Both the position numbers and the translations under genes were made by a program. A stretch of 6,157 bases of DNA, taken from a bacterium. Lineage in GTDB: Bacteria; UBP14; UBA6098; B30-G16. The DNA lies in assembly GCA_003645115.1 (NCBI GenBank), contig QNEG01000104.1:1-6157 (forward strand), written 5' to 3'. Positions within the stretch are counted from its first letter, which is position 1, and each line of letters opens with the position of its first letter. The notes beneath the pieces are model-generated. The model did no database searches. It worked only from the letters and a program-made list of their open reading frames with translations, and was not told where the DNA came from. This document shows, piece by piece, positions 1-6,070 of this stretch.

Positions 1-57
1 GCCTGTAATTATCGCCACCAGAAATGTCCAGAATTTTTTCCCTTTATCAAATTTCAT
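1..57 (-). CDS. N-terminus of a probable membrane or secreted protein (partial, runs off left edge)
   Basis: An ATG at 57-55 overlaps the purQ stop codon in the sequence ATGA (57-54) and opens a frame of 19 codons without a stop to the window edge. The visible peptide starts MKFDKGKKFWTFLVAIITG: a lysine-rich N-terminus followed by a hydrophobic stretch (about residues 9-18). This is the pattern of a signal peptide or a first membrane helix with a positive cytoplasmic end. A 4-nt ATGA overlap is a common sign of translational coupling, so the gene is probably co-transcribed with purQ. A weak GGA lies about 8 nt before the ATG, inside purQ. The product cannot be identified from so few residues, and nothing visible suggests purL, the usual purQ partner. 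The call rests on the overlap and the peptide pattern only. Confidence 0.6.
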   Translation of the reverse strand, partial: MKFDKGKKFWTFLVAIITG

Positions 58-752
58 CGGTTCATCCATTTAATTACCGAACGAAAAATTTCTCTACCAT
101 CCTCCGAACCCAAAATTTTATCACTCGCCCGCTCGGGATGCGGCATCATTCCCAATACATTTCCAGCATCGTTTACTATTCCAGCAATATTATTCACACT
201 GCCATTGGGATTGTATTTTTCGTCGATATCTCCATCCAGACTACAATATCTGAATACAACCTGATTATTACTTTCAATATGGCTGATTGTATCGTCGTCG
301 GCAAAATAATTTCCCTCGAAATGTGCGATAGGAATTTTCAATACAGTATGGGGATTCAATCGTCCGGTGAATGGCAAATCGATATTTTCTACACGAATAT
401 TCACCCAATCACAGATGAATCTGAGTGAGCGATTAGGCAACATAGCACCTGGCAATAGTCCCGCCTCCAGGAGAATTTGAAATCCATTACAAATTCCCAT
501 AATTAGTCCACCCTGGCTGGAGAATTCACTAACTGCCTCCATAATTGGGGAGAATCTGGCAAATGCTCCAGTCCTCAAATAATCGCCGTATGAAAATCCA
601 CCTGGCAGGACTACCATATCCATCCCCACTAATTGTGAGTTGCAATCCTGATGCCACAGATATGAAACCTCGACTTCCTCGATAGAATCCAATGCCCAAT
701 ATGTATCTCTATCACAATTCGAGCCTGGGAAAATTATCACACCCACTCTCAT
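54..752 (-). CDS. purQ: Phosphoribosylformylglycinamidine synthase subunit PurQ (glutaminase)
   Basis: PurQ is the glutamine amidotransferase subunit of FGAM synthase. It releases ammonia from glutamine for PurL, which converts FGAR to FGAM in cytoplasmic de novo purine synthesis; PurS bridges the two. The 232-residue product is the usual length. It opens with the family's start (VGVIIFPGSNCDRD, residues 3-16), has the PGGFSYGDYLR block (50-60), the nucleophile Cys88 in GICNG (86-90), the IAHFEGNY block (142-149), and NPNGS...IAGI...GMMPHPER (181-208) with triad His205 and Glu207. All catalytic residues are present, so the enzyme should be active. The ATG at 752 is preceded by GGAGTG with an 8-nt spacer, which fixes the start; the stop is TGA. 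DUF366 lies 101 nt upstream and a coupled membrane-protein gene overlaps the stop. purL and purS are not in the window, so the purine genes are at least partly dispersed here. Confidence 0.97.
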   Translation of the reverse strand: MRVGVIIFPGSNCDRDTYWALDSIEEVEVSYLWHQDCNSQLVGMDMVVLPGGFSYGDYLRTGAFARFSPIMEAVSEFSSQGGLIMGICNGFQILLEAGLLPGAMLPNRSLRFICDWVNIRVENIDLPFTGRLNPHTVLKIPIAHFEGNYFADDDTISHIESNNQVVFRYCSLDGDIDEKYNPNGSVNNIAGIVNDAGNVLGMMPHPERASDKILGSEDGREIFRSVIKWMNR

Positions 753-760
753 TTTATCAA

Positions 761-766
761 CACTCC
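761..766 (-). promoter_or_regulatory. Shine-Dalgarno of purQ (GGAGTG)
   Basis: Read on the minus strand this is GGAGTG, 8 nt before the purQ ATG at 752. The spacing is near optimal and supports this start, which also gives the standard PurQ N-terminus. Confidence 0.75.
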
Positions 767-780
767 ATTTAAATTTAAGC

Positions 781-809
781 CAAATTAAGTAAAAATTATC
801 TTAAGTCAA
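781..809 (-). promoter_or_regulatory. Weak candidate promoter for purQ
   Basis: In the 101-nt gap before purQ the minus strand carries TTGACT (809-804), five of six matches to the sigma-70 -35 box. The expected -10 position about 16-17 nt further on holds only TAATTT or AATTTG, which are poor matches. A promoter here would explain why this gap is much wider than the 16-25 nt gaps upstream. It would also allow purQ to be expressed separately from the signalling genes. This is inference from one good hexamer in AT-rich DNA. No purine-riboswitch or operator motif was recognised. Confidence 0.25.
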
Positions 810-853
810 GGATTTTATTGGATATTTTTCATCACAGAATTAATTTTGTTCGA

Positions 854-1429
854 CTACAGTATTGGACGCATTCTCCAGCACTTTTCACGAAGTCTTCTTA
901 TATCTGCGCGATACTGATTTCCGATTACTTCTCCTAATTCTATTGGGTCGAGTGAATATTCATCGATACCGGCAAAACCCGACTCGGGAAATGAATCTAT
1001 ACATATACCGAAATGGATTTTCACCGAGACCAGAGTAGGTGCTACTGCGGTTAGTGTTAGTCTTTTATCTTCATCGTAAAGGTCATCACCCCATCGAAGA
1101 ACCTTTTGTGCGCTACCGATACGATGGACTAATTTTTCCTCGGCAATAGATACCAGAATATTCTGGCGAAGTATTCCTGTCTCCAGATTATCATTGAAAT
1201 GCTCTATTACGAAATGTAGCAAATCGCCCTTGGGGAATACAGTTCCTCGTTTATATTCTTTCAGGTCGATACATTCTTGTGGAGTGACATTCATAGGACC
1301 TCTGAAAATCACCATAGAATCGCCCCACAAATCGAATTCCTTCAATGCCCAATGTGGTCGCATCGCCTGTATAGTCATCTCCATCGCATCTGGCACTAAT
1401 AAGTAATCCATTCGATATCCTTCAGCCAT
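854..1429 (-). CDS. DUF366 family protein of unknown function
   Basis: The 191-residue soluble protein matches what I recall of the DUF366 family (first described from archaea and scattered deep-branching bacteria). The matching blocks are WALK..DLWGDSMVIFRGP (residues 27-45), a DL segment (55-56), LLHFVIEHFND (70-80) followed by LETGILRQN (82-90), IAEEKL (95-100), SVKIHFGI (135-142) and a C-terminal RAD...R segment. The polar residues His72, Glu76, His77 and His139 sit in the best-conserved blocks and could form a metal or catalytic site, but that is inference; no activity is established to my knowledge. No signal peptide or membrane helix is seen. The start at 1429 has a strong GGAGG with a 7-nt spacer, which favours it over the internal Met7. 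It starts 16 nt after the stop of the GGDEF/ATPase gene, so the two are probably co-transcribed. The family call comes from memory of motifs and was not searched. Confidence 0.72.
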   Translation of the reverse strand: MAEGYRMDYLLVPDAMEMTIQAMRPHWALKEFDLWGDSMVIFRGPMNVTPQECIDLKEYKRGTVFPKGDLLHFVIEHFNDNLETGILRQNILVSIAEEKLVHRIGSAQKVLRWGDDLYDEDKRLTLTAVAPTLVSVKIHFGICIDSFPESGFAGIDEYSLDPIELGEVIGNQYRADIRRLREKCWRMRPIL

Positions 1430-1436
1430 AAATAAA

Positions 1437-1441
1437 CCTCC
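1437..1441 (-). promoter_or_regulatory. Shine-Dalgarno of the DUF366 gene (GGAGG)
   Basis: The minus strand reads GGAGG 7 nt before the ATG at 1429, inside the 16-nt gap after the upstream stop codon. It decides the start at Met1 rather than Met7 and shows that this genome uses canonical ribosome binding. Confidence 0.8.
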
Positions 1442-1445
1442 ATAA

Positions 1446-4400
1446 TTAAGTGCCGACAGCCTTGCGAACAGCCGACGATTTATCTGTTTTTAATTTTTCC
1501 AGTAGAGTATTTAATCGGTTAGATTCCGGGAGTTGCTTTAATGCCCAGACTGCGGTCGCTCTCACCTGATCGGGCTTAGTTTTCAGCATAGTCCAGGGTT
1601 TATGTATCTGCGCAGCATCAATAAGTGCATCTTCACTTTCTGGCGATTTCAATATCCCCAATGCTCGACATACTTGAACCTGCAACGGTATTTTTTGCTC
1701 CTGTTCCCAGAATTTAACCGGTCGGATAATCTCTACTAAATTCGGGATAGCTTCTTTTATATTTCTTTCTGTAATCAGCGTAAGGACCTCCAATTTCATT
1801 TTCCCCGATGCTCTCTCGAACAAATCTATAACAATAGGATTCACTGCTTTGGATGGTATTCGTCGTAACAGTGCAAAACATTTCCTAACCGCTCCGGGTG
1901 AACCAACTAATATTATTTCTTTCAATTTGGGCAATAAATTCGGATTTTCCAAGAACAAATCCGCCACATCTATAAAATTTTTCAATGACTGTTCCGACAT
2001 ACCGGGGTGGATTTTTTTCAGCAACATATCTACAGCCTGGGTTCCCATTTTGACTACCACAGCCGCTGCTAATTTGCTAACTTTTATTGAAGTATCCGAG
2101 CATATCACCTCTAATGCGACAGGAACTACTTTATCTGCATCCTGTTTTATCAACCAAGCAGCAGCTTTAGCTCGAGTTATAGTGTCTGGAGATGTTAAAT
2201 CCTTAAATGCTAATGAAATATCCACTTCGCTTTCTCTAACCAATTCCACATCGGGCAGGACATCTTTATATCTTTCCTCTGATGATGATGGTTTCTGCTG
2301 TTCTTTGGGTGCAGTTTCTTGTGGTTGCAAAACTTTTGTTCCGGGAACACCAGTAGATTTCTCCAATAAATCTATCAATCGCTGCATAGTAGAATTATCC
2401 ACTTTGCCAGATTTGAGCGCTTGTATCAATTCCTGTTTGTCCTGTTTGAATTCATCCACCAATTTTTTAATTTTTTCTACCTGTTGTTCGCCGAGCATTT
2501 GAGCAGATTTTTCATCCTGTGTCGAACTGGCATCACCGGACTCGCTCTCACCGATAGTTTGTGCTACCAATTCTCTTTCCTGAAGCGAGATATTATGTTC
2601 TCCCACTGCCACAAAAATTTTCCTATCTGGCAATATATGTTCGAAATTTTTCTCCTCCACAATTTTATCCCATCGAGTGGCGACTTCCTCCGGTTTCATT
2701 GTAAATAATTCCAGGAAATCTACTATTTCATCGAAAGTCACTCCTCTGATGAAAAGCAATCCCTGAAGTCCATAAGAACTCAATTGTGAATACATTTCTT
2801 GAGTCAACTTTGGGTCGGTTTTATTTGGCGGTGGCGGTTGACCATTAAACACCATTGTCTCCGATGTAAATGAAATCGAAAGAGCTTCAGTTTTTTGTCC
2901 AAGGAAACCATCCAGATATTCCTTGAATTTCTCTATCGACTTTTTCACATTCTCGTTTTCTCTCGGGTATAGTCGAAGATTTTGCATCGCTACTTTAAAT
3001 GCTCTCGCTGTCTCCACTGCATTGGCGAGATCCGCATCCTCCAACGGAGATTCCTTCGCCATAGATGATGTGATAATTCTTTTCTGAAGGATTTTACGAG
3101 TGCCCTCGGAAATCAACACATTTTCCATCTGTTTTTTAAATGATGAGAACAATCTGGAAGCTTTATCTAATTGTCCGGCGCTCTGGTAATGATATGCGAG
3201 TCTTCCTACTACTCTTTCCAGTGCACCACCGCTATGTTTCTTTTCTATTTCTGCTGCCAGTGCGTGATATTTTTCCTTCTCTTCTTCGCTCAAGAGAGAA
3301 TAGAACACCGACCTATCCAGCCGATGAGCAAAAATATACTCCTCGGGATTTGGGGTCTCCTCGATTAATAATGCTCGTTTTGCATTTCCCAGTATATCCA
3401 TCACCTGTTGGAATTTCAGTCCGCTTAGTTCGCTGAGTTGATGAGGATTTATCTGCTCGCCCAGTATCGAAGCGAGTTTTAATACATTTATCGATTCTTC
3501 ATCCATATTCATCAATCTTTCGGTGAGTAAATCATCCATATTAGTGGGAATATCTTTCGTCTCGATATTTGCCAAATTCCACTTGTCGCCTTCTGTTTGA
3601 ATCTTATTATTCTGCAAAAGGAATGACAGTGTTTCTACTACAAATAATGGATTTCCACCCGAATTGTGAAGCAATCTATCTTCTAATTCTTCTTTTAATT
3701 GTGCACCATCGAAAACTTTTGCAATAAATTGTCTTATATGTTCTCTTTTCAGTGGTTTCAGGTTAAATTTTTTCAATTCACCATTATCAGATACCTTTCT
3801 CATAGAACTCAACAGGCTCAATATTTTTTCATCTTCTTCGGCAGAGTCCTTTACATTTATTGTAGCGAGAAAGAGTATTTCCGCACTTTCTTCATCGGCG
3901 AACATCGCATCGAAAAGTTGTAAAGATGCTTTATCTATTTGGTCGGCATCGTCCAGTAATATGGCACCTTTACCGCTCTCTCGTAAAATCATCAGAACCC
4001 TCATCAATGCCTTAAATAATTCCACATTATCCGGTTCCATATCCACACCGATATCCTCGGGAAATTCTTTATTATCCCAGGCATAAATACGGGGTTTTAA
4101 TACTCGCTTGAATTCATCCTCGAGTTCTTTGAACACCTTATCAGATATTGCGGTATTCTTTTCGAAGAAGCTACTCAATGCGCTGAATGCTATTCCATAT
4201 GGTTCCACCTGCCAAAACGGATAACCCTTACAGTGAAGGCAAAATGCGAGATTTTTTTCCACGATTTTCTGCGCATATTTAATCAATCTGGTTTTTCCAG
4301 TGCCATCCTTTCCTAAAATTATGGGGAATATTCTATTATCGCCGTGGTGGGAAAAATGATTCTCGATAAATTTTAGTATTTCATCTCTACCGACTATATA

Positions 4401-4982
4401 TGGACTCGCCAGCACAGAATCCAATTTCTCTGGTGTCAATAACTTTCCGGAATCGGGATAAATACAAACTCTTCCTTTTCCCTGATGTTTTGCGATGTAG
4501 AGTGCTTCATCGGCTTTCTCGAATAATGTATCCACATTTTCGCCATCGCCTGGGAATAATGATACACCGATACTGCATTGAAGTTTAAGTTGTTCGTTTC
4601 CTGCATTGAATGGAGTGTTCCGCAGCTTTTCCTCCACCACTTCTCCGAGTTGTTTAGCTTTATTCTTATCGATACCCAATGATATAACCATAAATTCATC
4701 GCCTGCATATCTGATAGGTATTCCGCCTTTTTTAAAAGTATTCACCAAAATTTTTGCGAAATGGACCAATGCGCTATCGCCTGTCTGATGTCCATAGGTG
4801 TCATTGATTCCCTTGAAATTATCCATATCGAACATAAAGAACGCCACTGTCAAATCTCGCTGTTGGGCTTGAGCAAGATATTTGGGAATCTGCTCCTTAA
4901 GATATCGCCGATTATACAAATGTGTCAGTTCATCGGTATAAAGTAGCTTTAATAATTCCTTATGTGCATCGGATTGTGTCAT
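1446..4982 (-). CDS. GGDEF domain / STAND-type ATPase / HEAT-repeat multidomain signalling protein
   Basis: This is a 1178-residue cytosolic protein with no signal peptide or membrane helix. Residues ~10-175 are a GGDEF (diguanylate cyclase) domain with DELTHLYNRRYL (17-28), metal-binding FDMDNFK (51-57), NDTYGHQTGD (60-69), signature AGDEF (93-97) and ADEALYIAKHQGKGR (157-171). The RxxD product-inhibition site before the signature is absent. Residues ~195-480 are an AAA_16/STAND-like ATPase with Walker A GKDGTGKT (224-231), a PYGIAFSAL block (261-269), Walker B ILLDDADQ (341-348) and SGGNPLFVVE (441-450). Residues ~480-615 resemble the winged-helix and TPR-like part (FAHRL...VFYSLL, LAYHYQSAG) that follows this ATPase in adenylate-cyclase fusions. 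Residues ~656-790 form a middle region with a LYP..N motif and a VFNG segment. Residues ~808-910 are a Q/E/S/K-rich linker, and ~920-1176 are HEAT-like helical repeats. It likely makes, or senses and relays, cyclic-di-GMP under nucleotide-dependent control, but its input is unknown. The only SD candidate is weak (GGATA, 13 nt upstream). The start lies 25 nt after the gmhB-like stop and fits the GGDEF N-terminus. Confidence 0.93.
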   Translation of the reverse strand: MTQSDAHKELLKLLYTDELTHLYNRRYLKEQIPKYLAQAQQRDLTVAFFMFDMDNFKGINDTYGHQTGDSALVHFAKILVNTFKKGGIPIRYAGDEFMVISLGIDKNKAKQLGEVVEEKLRNTPFNAGNEQLKLQCSIGVSLFPGDGENVDTLFEKADEALYIAKHQGKGRVCIYPDSGKLLTPEKLDSVLASPYIVGRDEILKFIENHFSHHGDNRIFPIILGKDGTGKTRLIKYAQKIVEKNLAFCLHCKGYPFWQVEPYGIAFSALSSFFEKNTAISDKVFKELEDEFKRVLKPRIYAWDNKEFPEDIGVDMEPDNVELFKALMRVLMILRESGKGAILLDDADQIDKASLQLFDAMFADEESAEILFLATINVKDSAEEDEKILSLLSSMRKVSDNGELKKFNLKPLKREHIRQFIAKVFDGAQLKEELEDRLLHNSGGNPLFVVETLSFLLQNNKIQTEGDKWNLANIETKDIPTNMDDLLTERLMNMDEESINVLKLASILGEQINPHQLSELSGLKFQQVMDILGNAKRALLIEETPNPEEYIFAHRLDRSVFYSLLSEEEKEKYHALAAEIEKKHSGGALERVVGRLAYHYQSAGQLDKASRLFSSFKKQMENVLISEGTRKILQKRIITSSMAKESPLEDADLANAVETARAFKVAMQNLRLYPRENENVKKSIEKFKEYLDGFLGQKTEALSISFTSETMVFNGQPPPPNKTDPKLTQEMYSQLSSYGLQGLLFIRGVTFDEIVDFLELFTMKPEEVATRWDKIVEEKNFEHILPDRKIFVAVGEHNISLQERELVAQTIGESESGDASSTQDEKSAQMLGEQQVEKIKKLVDEFKQDKQELIQALKSGKVDNSTMQRLIDLLEKSTGVPGTKVLQPQETAPKEQQKPSSSEERYKDVLPDVELVRESEVDISLAFKDLTSPDTITRAKAAAWLIKQDADKVVPVALEVICSDTSIKVSKLAAAVVVKMGTQAVDMLLKKIHPGMSEQSLKNFIDVADLFLENPNLLPKLKEIILVGSPGAVRKCFALLRRIPSKAVNPIVIDLFERASGKMKLEVLTLITERNIKEAIPNLVEIIRPVKFWEQEQKIPLQVQVCRALGILKSPESEDALIDAAQIHKPWTMLKTKPDQVRATAVWALKQLPESNRLNTLLEKLKTDKSSAVRKAVGT

Positions 4983-5007
4983 AATAATAATATATTATCC
5001 GTCTTCA

Positions 5008-5709
5008 TTATTTGGGGATAGGAAATTTTTTATCGGCTGAATTCATCGATTGCAAAAACCATTGCACAGCGTGTTTTATATCGGTTGCCACAAAATCTGC
5101 TTCAGCCCTGACCAATTCCGATTGATTGTTTCCCTCACCTGTCAACACCAGAATTCCCGGGACTCCCATATTTTTCGCAAGCAATATATCACTTTCCCTA
5201 TCTCCTATCATCAATTTGGGTATCACGCTCAATTCATTCACAGCTTTTTCCACCATACCGATTTTGGGCTTTCTGCATTCGCATTCTATCCAATATTTTT
5301 CCAATGAATTGTTTGTATTAATTTTCGGTGTAATTTGTGCTTCATCTACATTGGGATAATGCGGACAATAATAAAATGCATCGATTCGTGCGCCATTTTC
5401 TCTAAATATTTTATCTACTTTTTGGTTTATAGCAATCACAGTTTCCTCATCGAAATAACCTCTCGCCACACCGGATTGGTTAGTCACAATTACCACTGCG
5501 AATCCCTCATTATTCAATATTCTGATAGATTCTATTGCTCCCGGAATAAGTATAATTCTATCCGTATTATCGATAAAGCCTACATCTTGTATGATAGTGC
5601 CATCCCTGTCCATAAACACCGCTGGAGTAATCGCCGAATCATCGAGTTCTGTTCCCTGCGATAAAATACTATTATCAGAATTTAATGAATTTTCGCATAA
5701 ATATTCCAT
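5008..5709 (-). CDS. gmhB: HAD-IIIA phosphatase, probable D-glycero-D-manno-heptose 1,7-bisphosphate 7-phosphatase
   Basis: GmhB removes the 7-phosphate of heptose 1,7-bisphosphate in the cytoplasmic route to ADP- or GDP-heptose for LPS core or glycans. HAD motif I is FMDRDGT (32-38; nucleophile Asp34, acid/base Asp36). Motif II is VTNQSGVARG (75-84). The zinc site is Cys115-Pro-His117 with Cys143-Glu-Cys145, followed by RKPK (146-149), and motif IV is IGDRESD (168-174). This zinc loop separates GmhB and the HisB phosphatase domain from other HADs; with no his gene nearby, GmhB is the better call, though the substrate is inferred. At 233 residues it is longer than usual (about 180-190). There is a polar N-terminal extension of about 28 residues before the first strand, and the loop between the two zinc ligand pairs looks longer than usual. 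No in-frame ATG lies between 5709 and the motif I Met33, so the long N-terminus is probably real unless a non-ATG start is used. No SD is visible upstream. It is the first gene of the apparent operon. Confidence 0.88.
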   Translation of the reverse strand: MEYLCENSLNSDNSILSQGTELDDSAITPAVFMDRDGTIIQDVGFIDNTDRIILIPGAIESIRILNNEGFAVVIVTNQSGVARGYFDEETVIAINQKVDKIFRENGARIDAFYYCPHYPNVDEAQITPKINTNNSLEKYWIECECRKPKIGMVEKAVNELSVIPKLMIGDRESDILLAKNMGVPGILVLTGEGNNQSELVRAEADFVATDIKHAVQWFLQSMNSADKKFPIPK

Positions 5710-5816
5710 AATATAATTTATAATTATAAAATAAATTTAACCCCAAAAAATGTTTATAGCAAATTTTTAAAAAGAAAAATAAAAAAATATCTATCAAAAA
5801 CAAAAACATATCCATT
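5710..5816. other. AT-rich leader region without a gene
   Basis: This stretch between the first operon gene and the palindromic repeat is extremely A/T-rich, with only a CCCC tract (5741-5744) breaking it. It holds no plausible frame, no RNA gene I can fold by eye and no clear terminator. It most likely contains the promoter of the minus-strand operon. Confidence 0.5.
5723..5728 (-). promoter_or_regulatory. Candidate -10 box (TATAAT) upstream of the gmhB-like gene
   Basis: The minus strand carries a perfect TATAAT ending 13 nt before the ATG at 5709. A start of transcription about 7 nt downstream would leave a leader of only 6-7 nt, consistent with the lack of a Shine-Dalgarno sequence. The region 17 nt upstream is only ATTTTT, a poor -35. 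The surrounding 50 nt is almost pure A/T, so a chance TATAAT is quite possible. Confidence 0.3.
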
Positions 5817-5932
5817 AACCGTAGATGGACACAGATGAACACAGATGGAAAAATGGTTATGTCTATATGTCATTTCGAGAAACGAAGAGATGAGAAATCT
5901 TTATCTGTGTGTATTTATGCGTATCTGCGGTT
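5817..5932. repeat. Nested palindromic intergenic repeat (about 116 bp)
   Basis: A left arm at 5817-5847 (AACCGTAGATGGACACAGAT and on) and a right arm at 5902-5932 are imperfect inverted copies: 22 of 31 positions match when the right arm is reverse-complemented. Each arm is built of three 10-bp units around AGAT; in the left arm AGATG recurs exactly at 5823, 5833 and 5843. Between the arms, 5869-5900 (GTCATTTCGAG...GAAATCT) is an inner palindrome whose ATTTC and GAAAT ends pair. From memory, both word types (ACAGATG-rich units and GTCATTnCGAG...ATCT) recur as non-coding intergenic repeats in many bacterial genomes. That points to a REP- or MITE-like element with no coding capacity. Copy number elsewhere cannot be seen here. 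Confidence 0.7.
5869..5900. repeat. REP-like inner palindrome
   Basis: This 32-nt sequence begins GTCATTTCGAG and ends GAGAAATCT, with ATTTC (5872-5876) complementary to GAAAT (5894-5898) and an alternative inner TTCG/CGAA pairing (5874-5877 with 5882-5885). It resembles the widespread GTCATTnCGAG-type palindromic repeats and sits at the centre of the larger inverted repeat. Confidence 0.6.
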
Positions 5933-5956
5933 TCTATCACTTTAAAAATATATCCA

Positions 5957-6041
5957 GAGAGGGAGGGATTCGAAGCACCAGACGGTGCGTTCCATCGGGT
6001 TCGAATCCAATTTTCATTCATAATTAAATTTTCATCGAAAC
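5957..6041. repeat. 85-nt direct repeat, copy 1
   Basis: This copy matches 6073-6157 at 84 of 85 positions (the only difference is C5992 versus T6108), with a period of 116. It contains GGATTCGAA (5966-5974), a small hairpin GCACC-AGAC-GGTGC (5975-5988), TTCGAATCC (6000-6008) that is the exact inverse of the first arm, and an AT-rich tail with AATTTTCAT twice (6009-6017, 6027-6035) ending in ATCGAAAC. Near-identity in non-coding DNA implies recent duplication or active homogenisation. Confidence 0.92.
5966..6008. repeat. Stem-loop in repeat copy 1
   Basis: The 9-bp arms GGATTCGAA (5966-5974) and TTCGAATCC (6000-6008) are perfect inverted repeats. Inside, GCACC (5975-5979) and GGTGC (5984-5988) pair around an AGAC loop, stacked directly on the left outer arm, leaving an 11-nt bulge (5989-5999) on the right. 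On the plus strand the stem is followed by AATTTTC, a weak T-run, so it could act as a poor terminator for rightward transcription. Confidence 0.65.
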
Positions 6042-6070
6042 TAAATAAGAAGACATATTAATAAAACATT
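6042..6070. other. AT-rich spacer between the two direct repeats
   Basis: About 30 nt of A/T-rich unique sequence separates the two repeat copies. It contains no motif I recognise and shows no internal similarity to the repeat unit. Confidence 0.5.

Noticed and set aside
24..428. Open frame of 134 codons on the plus strand opposite purQ
   Set aside because: It lies entirely antisense to a complete, motif-perfect purQ, has no recognisable domain and has no ribosome-binding site. It is a shadow of the real gene.
753..853. Rho-independent terminator or purine riboswitch between DUF366 and purQ
   Set aside because: The 101-nt gap is A/T-rich without a convincing GC-rich hairpin and U-run. It lacks the conserved core words of a purine aptamer.
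1849..2502. Open frame of 217 codons on the plus strand inside the large signalling gene
   Set aside because: Its length is due to the codon pattern of the minus-strand gene. The peptide is low-complexity, rich in Ser, Asn and Thr, and lacks any domain. The opposite strand encodes the HEAT repeats and linker without interruption.
1446..4982. Anti-phage STAND (Avs-like) defence protein
   Set aside because: The ATPase and helical sensor layout is superficially similar. However, the N-terminal domain is a GGDEF cyclase rather than a nuclease or other known effector, the neighbours are metabolic genes, and there is no defence context.
5845..6027. Open frame of 60 codons on the plus strand in the intergenic region
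   Set aside because: It runs through both the palindromic repeat and repeat copy 1, has no Shine-Dalgarno and encodes no recognisable peptide.
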